Origin: Leifsonia williamsii
GTDB taxonomy: Bacteria; Actinomycetota; Actinomycetes; Actinomycetales; Microbacteriaceae
Length of the DNA stretch: 64,000 nucleotides
Direction: 5' to 3'
Assembly: GCF_030433685.1 (NCBI RefSeq)
Contig: NZ_JAROCF010000001.1
Span: forward strand, 2,356,001-2,420,000
Positions 7,903 through 16,360 of this stretch are shown here, one piece after another (the stretch's first letter is position 1; each line of letters begins with the position of its first letter). The notes under the pieces were generated by a model. It searched no databases, was not told the DNA's origin, and worked only from the letters and a program-made list of their open reading frames with translations. Both the position numbers and the translations under genes were made by a program.

Positions 7903-8625
7903 ATGAGGATCAGAACTGCGGCCGAGCACGCCACGGCGGCCCTCGCCGACGACGCAGCGCGTCAGACCTACGAGAGCGCCGAGGAGGTCCTGCGCCTCTA
8001 CCGCCCGGTGATGCGGGCGCTCGCCGCGGCCGCCGGCCCCACGACCGAGATCGTGCTGCACAACCTCGACGGCGCCGACGTCGACCTGGGCCACACGATC
8101 GTGGCGATCGAGAACGGCCACGTCACCGGGCGCTCCGTCGGCGGCCCCTCCACCTCGCTCGGGCTCGATGTGCTGAAGGACCGCCGAGGCGACCACGACG
8201 CGTACGGCTACACCGGTCACACCAGCGACGGGCGCGAGCTGCGCTGCTCCTCGGTCTACTTCCACAACGCCGCGGGCGACATCATCGCCTCGCTGTGCGT
8301 CAACGTCGACCTCAGCCCGCTGCAGCAGGCCCGCAACGTGCTCGCCGCGCTCCTGCCGCCAGAAGGGGCCGCCCCCGATGCGCCCCGGGAGCACTTCGGC
8401 AGCGACCTGGTGAGCGTCATGGATTCGATGATCAGCGACGCGATCCGCGAGATCGGCCGCCCGGTCGAGAGCATGTCGCGCGACGACAAGATCACCGTCC
8501 TCGAGCGGCTCGACCAGCGCGGCGCGACGCAGATGCGCAAGTCGGTGGAGGCCATCGCCAAGCGCCTCGGCATCTCGCGGGTGACCGCGTACAACTACCT
8601 GGAGGAGGCGAGGGCGCGACGATGA
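7903..8625 (+). CDS. YheO/DauR-type transcriptional regulator
   Basis: Ligand-sensing regulator of 240 residues. Residues about 20-140 match the YheO-type PAS domain (RPVMRALAAAAGPTTEIVLHNL, VGGPSTSLGLDVLK, SSVYFHNAAGDIIASLCVNVD). Residues about 195-240 form the matching helix-turn-helix ending GATQMRKSVEAIAKRLGISRVTAYNYLEEAR. Relatives such as DauR control D-amino-acid catabolism, which fits the neighbouring D-amino-acid-type genes. It reads divergently from the transporter operon and overlaps the kinase start by ATGA. ATG 7903 is preceded by GAGGGAGAG; an upstream in-frame extension would run into the promoter. Confidence 0.88.
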   Translation: MRIRTAAEHATAALADDAARQTYESAEEVLRLYRPVMRALAAAAGPTTEIVLHNLDGADVDLGHTIVAIENGHVTGRSVGGPSTSLGLDVLKDRRGDHDAYGYTGHTSDGRELRCSSVYFHNAAGDIIASLCVNVDLSPLQQARNVLAALLPPEGAAPDAPREHFGSDLVSVMDSMISDAIREIGRPVESMSRDDKITVLERLDQRGATQMRKSVEAIAKRLGISRVTAYNYLEEARARR

Positions 8626-9539
8626 CCGCCTCCGACACGCCCGCCCTGATCGCCCTCGGAGAGACGATGGCGCTGCTCACCCCGCGCGACGCGACACGCC
8701 TCGCCGACGCGGACGACCTCCGCCTCACCATCGGCGGAGCGGAGTCGAACGTCGCCGCGCACGTCGCCGCCCACGGCCACCGCACGGCGTGGGTCAGCGC
8801 CCTGGGCGACGATGTGCTCGGCCACCGGGTGCACCGCATGGTCGCTGAACTGGGCGTCGACACCCGCTGGGTGGTCTTCGACCCGGATGCGCCCACCGGC
8901 GTCTACTTCAAGGACCCCGGCCATGGCGTCCTCTATTACCGCGCCGGTTCCGCCGCGTCGCGGATGACGGCCGAGAGCGTCGCTCGCGTCCCGCTCGACG
9001 AGGCATCGATCGTGCACGTCTCCGGCATCACCCCGGCGCTCTCCGGCGGCTGCTCCCGCATGATCGACGCGGTCATCGACCGGGTGGCCGCGGCCGACGG
9101 CACCGAGCTGAGCTTCGACGTCAACCACCGCGCGGCGCTGTGGGAGGCTGCCGCTGCCGCGCCGGTGCTGCTCGCGCTCGCGAACCGGTCCGACATCGTC
9201 TTCGTCGGGCTCGACGAGGCCGAGACGCTGTGGGGGTGCGCGACCCCGGACGAGGTGCGGGCGCTGATCCCGGCCCCCGCCCACCTCATCGTCAAGGACG
9301 GCGACGTCGGCGCGACGGAGTTCACCGCCGACGGCGCGGTGTTCGTGCCCGCCATCCCGACGGAGGTCGTGGAGGCGGTCGGCGCGGGCGACGCGTTCGC
9401 CGCGGGCTGGCTCGCGGCGCGGCTCGCGGGGAAGGGCGCGGCCGAGCGGCTGCTGTCCGGCCACCGGCGCGCCCACCTCGTGCTGCAGTCCACCGACGAC
9501 GTCGTCGGCATCGCCGCAGAAGGAATCGAGACCCGATGA
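8622..9539 (+). CDS. kdgK: PfkB-family sugar kinase, probably 2-keto-3-deoxygluconate kinase
   Basis: Ribokinase/PfkB-fold kinase (305 residues), likely making KDPG from 2-keto-3-deoxygluconate and ATP. The sugar-binding GGAESNVAAHVAAHG (38-52) and DVNHR (166-170), together with the anion-hole motif GAGDAFAAGW (254-263, catalytic Asp257), are typical of KDG kinases. The next gene encodes a KDPG aldolase, which supports the substrate. It starts ATG at 8622, overlapping the regulator stop, and its own stop overlaps the aldolase start by ATGA, so the three genes are translationally coupled. Confidence 0.87.
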   Translation: MTASDTPALIALGETMALLTPRDATRLADADDLRLTIGGAESNVAAHVAAHGHRTAWVSALGDDVLGHRVHRMVAELGVDTRWVVFDPDAPTGVYFKDPGHGVLYYRAGSAASRMTAESVARVPLDEASIVHVSGITPALSGGCSRMIDAVIDRVAAADGTELSFDVNHRAALWEAAAAAPVLLALANRSDIVFVGLDEAETLWGCATPDEVRALIPAPAHLIVKDGDVGATEFTADGAVFVPAIPTEVVEAVGAGDAFAAGWLAARLAGKGAAERLLSGHRRAHLVLQSTDDVVGIAAEGIETR

Positions 9540-10177
9540 ACGTTACAGAGAGAGGGACGACCGTGGACAACGCAGCATTCGAGGAGCTGTTCGGCGCAGC
9601 GCCGCTCATGGCGATCCTCCGCGGCATGGGCGCCGAGCGCAGCCTCGCGGTGTCGACGACGGCGTGGGACCTCGGCATCGACGTCGTCGAGCTGCCGATC
9701 CAGAGCCTGGACGACGTGGAGGCGCTGCGCGTCGTCGCGGCCGCGGCGAAGGAGCGCGGCAAGGTCGTCGGCGCCGGCACGGTGGTCTCCCTCGAGCACG
9801 TGCAGCAGGCCGTCTCCGCAGGGGCCGCGTTCACCGTCAGCCCCGGCCTCGACCTCGACGTGGTGCGCGCCTCGCACGACGCGGGCCTGCTCAGCATGCC
9901 CGGCGTCGCGACGGCGAGCGAGGTGCAGCTCGCGATGAAGGCGGGGCTGACCTGGCTGAAGGCGTTCCCGGCCTCGGTGCTCGGCACCTCCTGGCTCGGC
10001 GCCATGCGCGGGCCGTTCCCCGCCGCGCGCTTCGTCACGACCGGCGGCATGAGCGCGGCGAACGCGGGCGACTTCCTCCGCGCCGGCGCCCGCGTCGTCG
10101 CGGTCGGCTCTGCCCTCGAAGATCCGGAGCAGCTCCCGCAGCTGGCCCGCCTGCTCGACCCTGCGGCGCGGGCGTGA
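9536..10177 (+). CDS. eda: KDPG/KHG aldolase
   Basis: Class I aldolase that splits 2-keto-3-deoxy-6-phosphogluconate into pyruvate and glyceraldehyde 3-phosphate. The 213-residue protein has MAILRGMG, the catalytic Glu52 in DVVELPIQ, GAGTVVS, and the Schiff-base Lys142 in WLKAFPAS; TGGMSAAN forms the phosphate site. ATG 9536 overlaps the kinase stop (ATGA). GTG 9563 has a better ribosome site (GAGAGGGA) and would start at VDNAAFEELF, so the true start is uncertain by nine codons. Together with the kinase this is a complete lower KDG route. Confidence 0.9.
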   Translation: MNVTERGTTVDNAAFEELFGAAPLMAILRGMGAERSLAVSTTAWDLGIDVVELPIQSLDDVEALRVVAAAAKERGKVVGAGTVVSLEHVQQAVSAGAAFTVSPGLDLDVVRASHDAGLLSMPGVATASEVQLAMKAGLTWLKAFPASVLGTSWLGAMRGPFPAARFVTTGGMSAANAGDFLRAGARVVAVGSALEDPEQLPQLARLLDPAARA

Positions 10178-10617
10178 GCAGCGCACCGGCGCCCGCCGAC
10201 CTGGAGGTGCGGCTGGCGCACGTCGAGGCGCGCCTGGCGTACGAGCTCGACATCGTGGCCGCGGCGGAGGCCGTCGAAGCGGGGGAGGCCGTCCTCGTGG
10301 ACACGCGCAGGCGCGCCTCCTGGGACCACGGGCACATCGCCGGCGCCCTGCACCTCCCGAGCCCGGAGCTCGACGCGCGCATCGGCGAGCTGCCCCGCGA
10401 CCGCACCCTGGTCGTCTACGGCTGGGGCCCCGGCTGCAACGGCGCGACGGCCACCGCCCGGACGCTGCTCGCGGCGGGTCTCGACGTACGGGAGCTGCTG
10501 GGCGGGTACGAGTACTGGGTGCGCAACGGCTTCCCGACGGAGGCCGCGGGCGTGGTGACGCGCGCCACGCCCGACCCGCTGGTGACGGCCGACGACGGAA
10601 CAGCACGCGACCACTGA
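10174..10617 (+). CDS. Rhodanese-like sulfurtransferase domain protein
   Basis: Single rhodanese domain in 147 residues: VLVDTRRRASWDHGHIAGALHLP, then the active-site loop GPGCNGATATA with Cys88 in position to carry a persulfide, and GLDVRELLGGYEYWVRNGFP near the end. It starts GTG 10174, overlapping the aldolase stop by GTGA, so it is the fourth gene of the regulator-kinase-aldolase operon. Role in the pathway is unknown; such domains are often carried as accessory genes in catabolic operons. Confidence 0.85.
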   Translation: MSSAPAPADLEVRLAHVEARLAYELDIVAAAEAVEAGEAVLVDTRRRASWDHGHIAGALHLPSPELDARIGELPRDRTLVVYGWGPGCNGATATARTLLAAGLDVRELLGGYEYWVRNGFPTEAAGVVTRATPDPLVTADDGTARDH

Positions 10618-10667
10618 GCGACGCCGACCACTGAGCGACGCCGACCACTGAAGGCCGACCACTGAAG
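10609..10667. repeat. 17-bp tandem repeats after the rhodanese gene
   Basis: GACCACTGAGCGACGCC occurs at 10609-10625 and 10626-10642, followed by two shorter copies (GACCACTGAAG at 10643 and 10657). The first copy contains the rhodanese stop codon, so the duplication seems to have grown from the gene end. The remainder of 10618-10760 holds a weak GACGCCCC/GGGGCGTC hairpin (10675-10711). Confidence 0.85.
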
Positions 10668-10760
10668 ATCGGCGGACGCCCCACGGAGACGCCCGAACGG
10701 TCCGGGGCGTCGCGGCTACGCTGCCGAGGTCCCCGACCCCTTCCGTGAAAGCAGTCCGCC

Positions 10761-11540
10761 GTGTCCGACGCCCCCCTCACCTCCGCCATCCCCGTGATCC
10801 GCCCCGCGGATCGGACGCCGGGGCTGCGGCGCCGCCTCGCCGCCGAGGCGGCCGGCACCTTCGTCCTCGTCTTCGCCGTCGTCGGCACCGCGGTGTTCGC
10901 GGCAGGGTTCACCGGGGCAGACGGCATGAACGTCGGCTTCACCGGGGTGGCGCTCGCGCTGGGCCTCGGCGTCGTCGTCTCGGCGTACGCCTTCGGCCCG
11001 GTGTCGGGCGGCCACTTCAACCCGGCGGTCACCCTCGGGCTCGCGGTCGCCGGCCGGTTCGCGTGGCGGCATGTCGGGCTCTACGCGCTGGCGCAGCTCG
11101 TCGGCGCGGTGCTCGCGACAACCGTGCTGCTCCTCATCGCGGCGGGAGGCCCGCACGGCTTCCTCGCGTCCGCGCAGCAGAGCGGGTTCGCCTCCATCGG
11201 CTCCGGCCCACTCTCGCCGGGCGGCTTCTCGATCGGCTCCGTGTTCCTCGTGGAGGCCGTCGGCACCTTCGTCTTCGTGGCCGTGATCCTCGGCGTGACG
11301 AGCGCCGGCGCCGAGAACGCGTTCGCGCCGCTCGCCATCGGCCTGACGCTGACCATGCTCGCCCTGGTCTCGATCCCGGTCTCCGACACCTCCCTCAACC
11401 CCGCCCGCGCGCTCGCGTCCGCGCTCTACGGCGGCCAGGAGGCGCTGGCCCAGGTGTGGCTCGCGATCGTCCCGCCGCTGATCGGCGCCGCGATCGCCGG
11501 TGCCGTCATCCCGCGCGTCGTCGCACCGCGCGAGCGCTGA
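10761..11540 (+). CDS. Aquaporin-family channel (MIP)
   Basis: Six-helix water or small-solute channel, 259 residues, with both NPA half-helices: SGGHFNPAVT (87-89) and TSLNPARAL (213-215). The second motif and the overall length resemble AqpZ-type water channels more than glycerol facilitators. GTG start at 10761; a TACGCT -10 candidate at 10717-10722 lies about 40 nt upstream, and a hairpin separates it from the rhodanese gene, so it is probably transcribed alone. It is followed convergently by the GNAT gene. Confidence 0.9.
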   Translation: MSDAPLTSAIPVIRPADRTPGLRRRLAAEAAGTFVLVFAVVGTAVFAAGFTGADGMNVGFTGVALALGLGVVVSAYAFGPVSGGHFNPAVTLGLAVAGRFAWRHVGLYALAQLVGAVLATTVLLLIAAGGPHGFLASAQQSGFASIGSGPLSPGGFSIGSVFLVEAVGTFVFVAVILGVTSAGAENAFAPLAIGLTLTMLALVSIPVSDTSLNPARALASALYGGQEALAQVWLAIVPPLIGAAIAGAVIPRVVAPRER

Positions 11541-11567
11541 CCGACGCACCGGCCGCGTGCGTCGGCC

Positions 11568-12635
11568 TCACAGCTCCTTCTGCCACGACCCCGTCAGCGC
11601 GTGCGGCCGGAAGCCGAACGCGCGGTTGATCGCGAGCATCGGGTCGTTCTCGTCGGCGTTCCAGGTGAGCACCCGGCGCACCCGCGGGGACCGGCGCTGC
11701 AGCTCGTGGAGGTTGTGCAGCTTCACGAGCGTGCCGAGCCGGTGCCCGCGGTGGTCGCGGGCGACGAGCGTGTCGTACTGCTCCGCCTTCTCCCCATCGG
11801 CCGGGACCGCCAGCTCGGTGTAGGCGGCGAGCTCGCCCGTCGCCAGGTGCTGCGCCGCCGTCACCAGCAGCGGCTCGTCGCGCCGGGCGAGCTCCGCCTC
11901 CTGCGCGCGCACCCGCGCGGCCGTCCACTCCTCGCGGTCCACGGCGAGCGCGGCCTGCGGCGCGTCGATCGACATCCGGGCCTTCAGCGCGGCGAACCCG
12001 TCCACCAGCTCCGCGGGCGCCGCCCCGAACCACGACACCACCCGGTAGCCCTGGACCGTGGAGGCGGTGCTCGCGAGCGCCGCCTCCCGCGCCGCCGGCA
12101 GCGGCAGCGTGAGCTCGCTGGACCGCTCGATCTGACCCAGCCGGTAGCCGTGCCGCAGGGCGAACCGCACCGACGGGTCCGCGCGTGGCAGCCCGGTCGC
12201 GCCGACCGGCGCATGCACCCACGGCCCCTCCGCCGGCAGCGACGCCACCGGATGCTCGGTGTACACGTGCACCACCCGCCGGCCGCCGTCGGCCGCGAGC
12301 TCCTCCCCGGCGCCGAGCAGTGCGGAGCCGATGCCGCGGCCGCGCAGCGCCGGCGCGACGTCGACCAGCAGGGAGGCGGTCTCCGCCTGCTCGTCGAGGG
12401 GGAACTCGGCCAGCACGCGGCCCACGATCGCGCCCTCCTCGATGGCGACCAGCACGATCTTCTCGATGTACTCCTGTGCGCTGAGCGAAGCCAGCGCCTC
12501 CTCGGCGGTCTCGACGAAGTCGTCGTTGCCCCAGAGGCCCACGGCGATCCCGTTGAGCACCCCGATCAGCTCCTCGAAGGCGGCCGACTCGGGCGTGCCG
12601 CACGCGTCAGGGAGCGGAAGACGGCGGATCTCCAC
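11568..12635 (-). CDS. Tandem-domain GNAT acetyltransferase
   Basis: Protein of 355 residues with two Gcn5-related acetyltransferase domains. The N-terminal half has the acetyl-CoA loop LRGRGIGSALLGAGEELA after a beta strand (ASLLVDVAPA). The C-terminal half has HRGHRLGTLVKLHNLHELQ followed by TWNADENDPMLAINRAFGFRP, the usual end of this fold. The architecture resembles mycothiol-synthase-like and related actinobacterial GNATs, but the substrate is not identifiable. GTG 12635 is chosen because GAGGAGGT precedes it; the upstream ATG extension has no coding character. Confidence 0.85.
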   Translation of the reverse strand: MEIRRLPLPDACGTPESAAFEELIGVLNGIAVGLWGNDDFVETAEEALASLSAQEYIEKIVLVAIEEGAIVGRVLAEFPLDEQAETASLLVDVAPALRGRGIGSALLGAGEELAADGGRRVVHVYTEHPVASLPAEGPWVHAPVGATGLPRADPSVRFALRHGYRLGQIERSSELTLPLPAAREAALASTASTVQGYRVVSWFGAAPAELVDGFAALKARMSIDAPQAALAVDREEWTAARVRAQEAELARRDEPLLVTAAQHLATGELAAYTELAVPADGEKAEQYDTLVARDHRGHRLGTLVKLHNLHELQRRSPRVRRVLTWNADENDPMLAINRAFGFRPHALTGSWQKEL

Positions 12636-12750
12636 GGCTGGCACCTCCTCGAGCCTCACACGCCCCAGCAGCGTAACCCCGGGACCGCGCGCGTGTGAAA
12701 AGCGGCGACCGGTTTCGTTTCGATCGTGTAAATCTGCGCGTCCCGGTCGG

Positions 12751-12778
12751 TTGCAAATGCTTGCATTCCCTGTAGTCT
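12751..12778 (+). promoter_or_regulatory. livJ promoter with overlapping palindrome
   Basis: TTGCAA (12751-12756), 16 bp, then TAGTCT (12773-12778) form a promoter directed at livJ. A dyad TGCAA-ATGC-TTGCA (12752-12765) overlaps the -35 region and is a candidate operator. The rest of 12636-12850 shows no gene. Confidence 0.5.
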
Positions 12779-12850
12779 CAGCACACATATTCGTGGTGCG
12801 ACGCGGCAACCACGCCGCGTTCGCGACGAATTCACGTCGAGAGGCAAGAG

Positions 12851-14080
12851 ATGCTACGGAAGAAAGTGATCATCGGTGCGGCTGTTGCAGCGTCAGCCGC
12901 GCTGTTCCTCGCGGGATGCGCCAACCAGGCGTCGACCGGGGGGTCCACGAGCGGCGGGAGCTCGAACAAGGTCGACATCCCCGCCATCACCTCGGTGGAC
13001 GTCCCGAAGGACGCCGTCCTCCCCGCGGGCGACGGAAAGGCCACCTGTCCTGCCGGCCTGACCATCGGTTACATCGGCGCGGAGACGGGCCCCAACGCCC
13101 AGCTCGGCATCAACATCTACAACGGGATCCAGCTCGCGCTCGACCAGCACAACGAGTCGAACAAGGACTGCCAGGTCGGCTTCAAGAAGTTCGACACCGA
13201 GGGCGACCCGAACAAGGCCACCGGCCCGGTCACCCAGGCCGTCAACGAGGCCGACATCATCGGCGTCGTCGGCCTCCCGTTCTCGGGCGAGTCGAAGGCC
13301 ACCGGCAACATCTTCGAGCAGCAGGGGCTGGTCCACATCACCCCGTCGGCCACCAACCCCGGCCTGACCCAGAACGGCTGGAAGACCTTCTTCCGCGGCC
13401 TCGGCAATGACGCCGTTCAGGGCCCGGCGGCGGCGAAGTTCCTCACCGACCAGCTGAAGGCCAAGAAGGTCTACCTCGTCCAGGACGACTCCGACTACGG
13501 CATCGGCCTCGGCACCCAGACCTCGAAGGCGCTCGGCGACGCGCTCGTCGGCACCGACAAGGTGACCACCGGCCAGAAGGACTTCTCCGCGGTGATCTCC
13601 AAGATCATCAACGCGAAGCCGGACGCCGTGTACTACGCGGGTTACTACGCCGAGGGCGCTCCGTTCGACCAGCAGCTGGTCTCGAAGGGCTTCAAGGGCA
13701 CCTTCGTCGCACCGGACGGCGTGAAGGACGACCAGTTCATCAAGCTGGCCGGCGACGCGTCGAGCAACGCGTACTTCACCTGCCCCTGCATCCCGGGTGA
13801 GCTCATCCCCGACTTCGAGGGCGCGTACAAGAAGCTCGCGAACGCCGAGCCCGGCACGTACTCGATCGAGGGCTACGACGCCACCACCGTCCTGCTCGCG
13901 GGCATCGACGCGGGCAAGACCACCCGCGCCGACCTCCTCGCCTGGGTCAAGGACTACGACAAGGACGGCCTGAGCAAGCACTACAAGTGGGACGCCACCG
14001 GTGAGCTCCAGGCTCCCGCCGTCTACGGCTACAAGGTCGAGAACGGCAAGATCGTCCCGATCGGAACCATCGGCGAATAA
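12851..14080 (+). CDS. livJ: Branched-chain amino-acid-type ABC transporter, substrate-binding lipoprotein
   Basis: Extracytoplasmic solute-binding protein of the Leu/Ile/Val (HAAT) family, 409 residues. An N-terminal signal ends in the lipobox LAGC with Cys23 as lipidation site, followed by a Gly/Ser linker. The periplasmic-binding fold is recognisable in IGAETGPNAQLGINIYNGIQLALDQHN, IIGVVGLPFSGESKATGNIF and YAGYYAEGAPFDQQL. It heads the liv operon; a strong hairpin lies between it and livH. The ligand may be a branched-chain or other hydrophobic amino acid, or an unrelated small solute, as the family is broad. Confidence 0.92.
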   Translation: MLRKKVIIGAAVAASAALFLAGCANQASTGGSTSGGSSNKVDIPAITSVDVPKDAVLPAGDGKATCPAGLTIGYIGAETGPNAQLGINIYNGIQLALDQHNESNKDCQVGFKKFDTEGDPNKATGPVTQAVNEADIIGVVGLPFSGESKATGNIFEQQGLVHITPSATNPGLTQNGWKTFFRGLGNDAVQGPAAAKFLTDQLKAKKVYLVQDDSDYGIGLGTQTSKALGDALVGTDKVTTGQKDFSAVISKIINAKPDAVYYAGYYAEGAPFDQQLVSKGFKGTFVAPDGVKDDQFIKLAGDASSNAYFTCPCIPGELIPDFEGAYKKLANAEPGTYSIEGYDATTVLLAGIDAGKTTRADLLAWVKDYDKDGLSKHYKWDATGELQAPAVYGYKVENGKIVPIGTIGE

Positions 14081-14092
14081 CCGGCACGTGAG

Positions 14093-14126
14093 GGTGCCGC
14101 GGGCCACCACCGTGGTCCGCGGCACC
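14093..14126 (+). terminator. Strong intercistronic hairpin between livJ and livH
   Basis: A 15-bp stem (14093-14107 with 14112-14126, one G-T pair) closes on the 4-nt loop CACC. There is no T tract. In binding-protein operons such a structure commonly stabilises the 3' end of the binding-protein message or partly terminates it, giving more LivJ than permease; that role is inferred. Confidence 0.75.
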
Positions 14127-14192
14127 CCACCGCGCTCCGCCTCCTCCCGCCGATCGGGTCCGCCCGGCCGGCACTGACCCCTGGAAGCTCGA

Positions 14193-15203
14193 ATGCTCGA
14201 AACCCTCGCCATGCATGCCGCTGTCGGCGACAACTCCTGGATCAACTTCGACGTCAACGCCCTCATCCAGAACTTCTGGAGCGCAACCTTCGACGGCCTC
14301 ACCTTCGGGGCCATCTACGGCCTCATCGCCGTCGGGTACACGCTGGTGTACGGCGTCCTCAACCTCATCAACTTCGCCCACTCCGAGGTGTTCATCGTCG
14401 GCGCGTACGGCGTCGTGATCACCCTGACCTCGCTCGGCTTCGGGCCGAGCGCCCCCAACCTCAGCCCGGCGGCCATCATCGGCGACCTCGTCCTCGCGGG
14501 ACTGGTCGGCATGGTGGCGGCGGCGGCCACAGCATGGGTGCTGGAGCGCGTCGCCTACCGGCCGCTGCGCAAACGGAACGCGCCCCGCCTGGTGTTCCTC
14601 ATCACCGCGATCGGCGCGTCGTTCACCATCCAGTACCTGATCTTCCTGATCCGCGGCGCGAACGCGGAGCCGGCGGTGACCATGTTCATCCCGACGCCGA
14701 TCTTCGACGTCTTCGGGACGATCGTGAACAGCCAGCAGTTGATCATCGTGATCGCCTCGGTGATCCTCATGGTCGGGACCGACCTGTTCATCCGCCGCAC
14801 CCGCACCGGTCGCGGCATCCGCGCCGTCGCGCAGGACGCCGACACGGCGACCCTGATGGGCGTGAACAAGGAGCGGATCATCCAGATCACGTTCATCACC
14901 GGCGGCATCCTGGCCGGCGCGGCCGCGCTGTTCTACGTGATGCTCGTTCCGTCCGGCGTCATCTACAACGGCGGCTTCGTGCTCGGCGTCAAGGCGTTCG
15001 CCGCCGCCGTGCTCGGCGGCATCGGCAACGTCCGCGGCGCCCTGCTCGGCGGCCTCCTGCTCGGCGTGATCGGCAACTACGGCCAGATCCTGCTGGGCGA
15101 CTCGCAGTGGACCGACGTCGTCGCGTTCGTGGTCCTCGTCCTGGTGCTGCTGGTGAAGCCCACCGGCATCCTCGGCACCTCGCTCGGAAGGAGCCGCGCA
15201 TGA
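14193..15203 (+). CDS. livH: Branched-chain amino-acid ABC transporter permease LivH
   Basis: Inner-membrane permease, 336 residues, with about eight hydrophobic segments. LivH signatures are visible: FGAIYGLIAVGYTLVYGVLN, INFAHSEVFIVGAY, ERVAYRPLRKRNAPRLVFLI, and RGIRAVAQDADTATLMGVN, the cytoplasmic coupling loop that meets the ATPases. Compared with E. coli LivH it has an N-terminal extension of about 30 residues. It overlaps livM by ATGA (15200-15203). Confidence 0.93.
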   Translation: MLETLAMHAAVGDNSWINFDVNALIQNFWSATFDGLTFGAIYGLIAVGYTLVYGVLNLINFAHSEVFIVGAYGVVITLTSLGFGPSAPNLSPAAIIGDLVLAGLVGMVAAAATAWVLERVAYRPLRKRNAPRLVFLITAIGASFTIQYLIFLIRGANAEPAVTMFIPTPIFDVFGTIVNSQQLIIVIASVILMVGTDLFIRRTRTGRGIRAVAQDADTATLMGVNKERIIQITFITGGILAGAAALFYVMLVPSGVIYNGGFVLGVKAFAAAVLGGIGNVRGALLGGLLLGVIGNYGQILLGDSQWTDVVAFVVLVLVLLVKPTGILGTSLGRSRA

Positions 15204-16360
15204 GCATGACAGAAGGCCCCAAGGTCCTGCCCGACGGCCGGTCGGAGCAGGCCGACGACGCGATGGAGGCCGCGCGCGGCACCAAGCGCGGCGGGTTCCT
15301 GCAGCCGGTCCGCGACCGCTGGAACAACCTCCCGCGCCAGATCCAGTGGCTGTGGCTGCTGATCGTCGCGGCGCTCGCGTACGCCCTGCCGTACCTGAAC
15401 TTCTTCCCGCTCACGACGGCTCCCGGCAACGACTGGCCGCTGGCGTGCTTCTCGATGGCGGTCTACGCCCTCGTCGCCATCGGCCTGAACGTGGTCGTCG
15501 GCTACGCCGGCCTGCTCGACCTCGGCTACGTCGCGTTCTTCGCGGTCGGGTCGTACACGGCCGCCATGCTGACGAGCCCCGACTCGCCGTTCCTCAAGAT
15601 CCCGTACCTGTGGACCATCCCGGTCGCCATGGCGATCACGATGATCTTCGGCGTGATCCTGGGCGTGCCGACGCTCCGCCTCCGCGGCGACTACCTGGCC
15701 ATCGTGACCCTCGGCTTCGGTGAGATCGTGCGCATCCTGGCGACGATCATCCCGGCGATGAAGGGCCAGGTCGGCTTCCAGAACGTCGGCCACCCGCCGG
15801 GGGAGAACGCGGACGGGGTCCCGATCTTCTCGAACTCGAACGGCGTGCCCTGGTACTGGCTGACGGTGACGGTGATCATCATCATCCTGCTGCTGGTCGG
15901 CAACCTGGAGCGCAGCCGCGTCGGTCGCGCCTGGATCGCCATCCGCGAGGACGAGGACGCGGCCGAGATCATGGGCGTTCCCACCTTCAAGTACAAGGTG
16001 TGGGCGTTCGCGATCGGCGCCGGCGTCGGCGGCCTCTCCGGAGCGCTGTTCGCCGGCCAGGTCGGCTTCGTGAACAACCAGAAGTTCGACGTGCAGACCT
16101 CCATCCTGTTCCTCGCGGCCGTCGTGCTCGGCGGCGCGGGCAACAAGGTCGGAGCGATGCTCGGCGGCGCGATCGTGGCGTACATCCCGCTGCGGTTCAC
16201 CGCCATCGCGGACTACAAGTACCTGATCTTCGGCATCGCCCTGGTGCTGATCATGATCTTCCGGTCACAGGGCCTGTTCCCGGCGCGGCAGAAACTGCTC
16301 GCCTACGGCAGGCATGCCTATAAAGCGGTGGCCCAGGCGGCGAGAGGAGGCCTGCGATGA
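15200..16360 (+). CDS. livM: Branched-chain amino-acid ABC transporter permease LivM
   Basis: Second permease subunit, 386 residues. A cytoplasmic N-terminal tail of about 45 residues precedes the membrane domain. Family motifs include [52 protein letters not shown] and the coupling loop [23 protein letters not shown] 15200 overlaps the livH stop and its own stop overlaps livG (ATGA at 16357), so the four genes are tightly coupled. Confidence 0.93.
   Translation: MSMTEGPKVLPDGRSEQADDAMEAARGTKRGGFLQPVRDRWNNLPRQIQWLWLLIVAALAYALPYLNFFPLTTAPGNDWPLACFSMAVYALVAIGLNVVVGYAGLLDLGYVAFFAVGSYTAAMLTSPDSPFLKIPYLWTIPVAMAITMIFGVILGVPTLRLRGDYLAIVTLGFGEIVRILATIIPAMKGQVGFQNVGHPPGENADGVPIFSNSNGVPWYWLTVTVIIIILLLVGNLERSRVGRAWIAIREDEDAAEIMGVPTFKYKVWAFAIGAGVGGLSGALFAGQVGFVNNQKFDVQTSILFLAAVVLGGAGNKVGAMLGGAIVAYIPLRFTAIADYKYLIFGIALVLIMIFRSQGLFPARQKLLAYGRHAYKAVAQAARGGLR

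Noticed and set aside
10675..10711. Strong terminator between rhodanese and aquaporin genes
   Set aside because: The 8-bp GACGCCCC/GGGGCGTC stem has a 21-nt loop and no T tract, too weak to call as a terminator.
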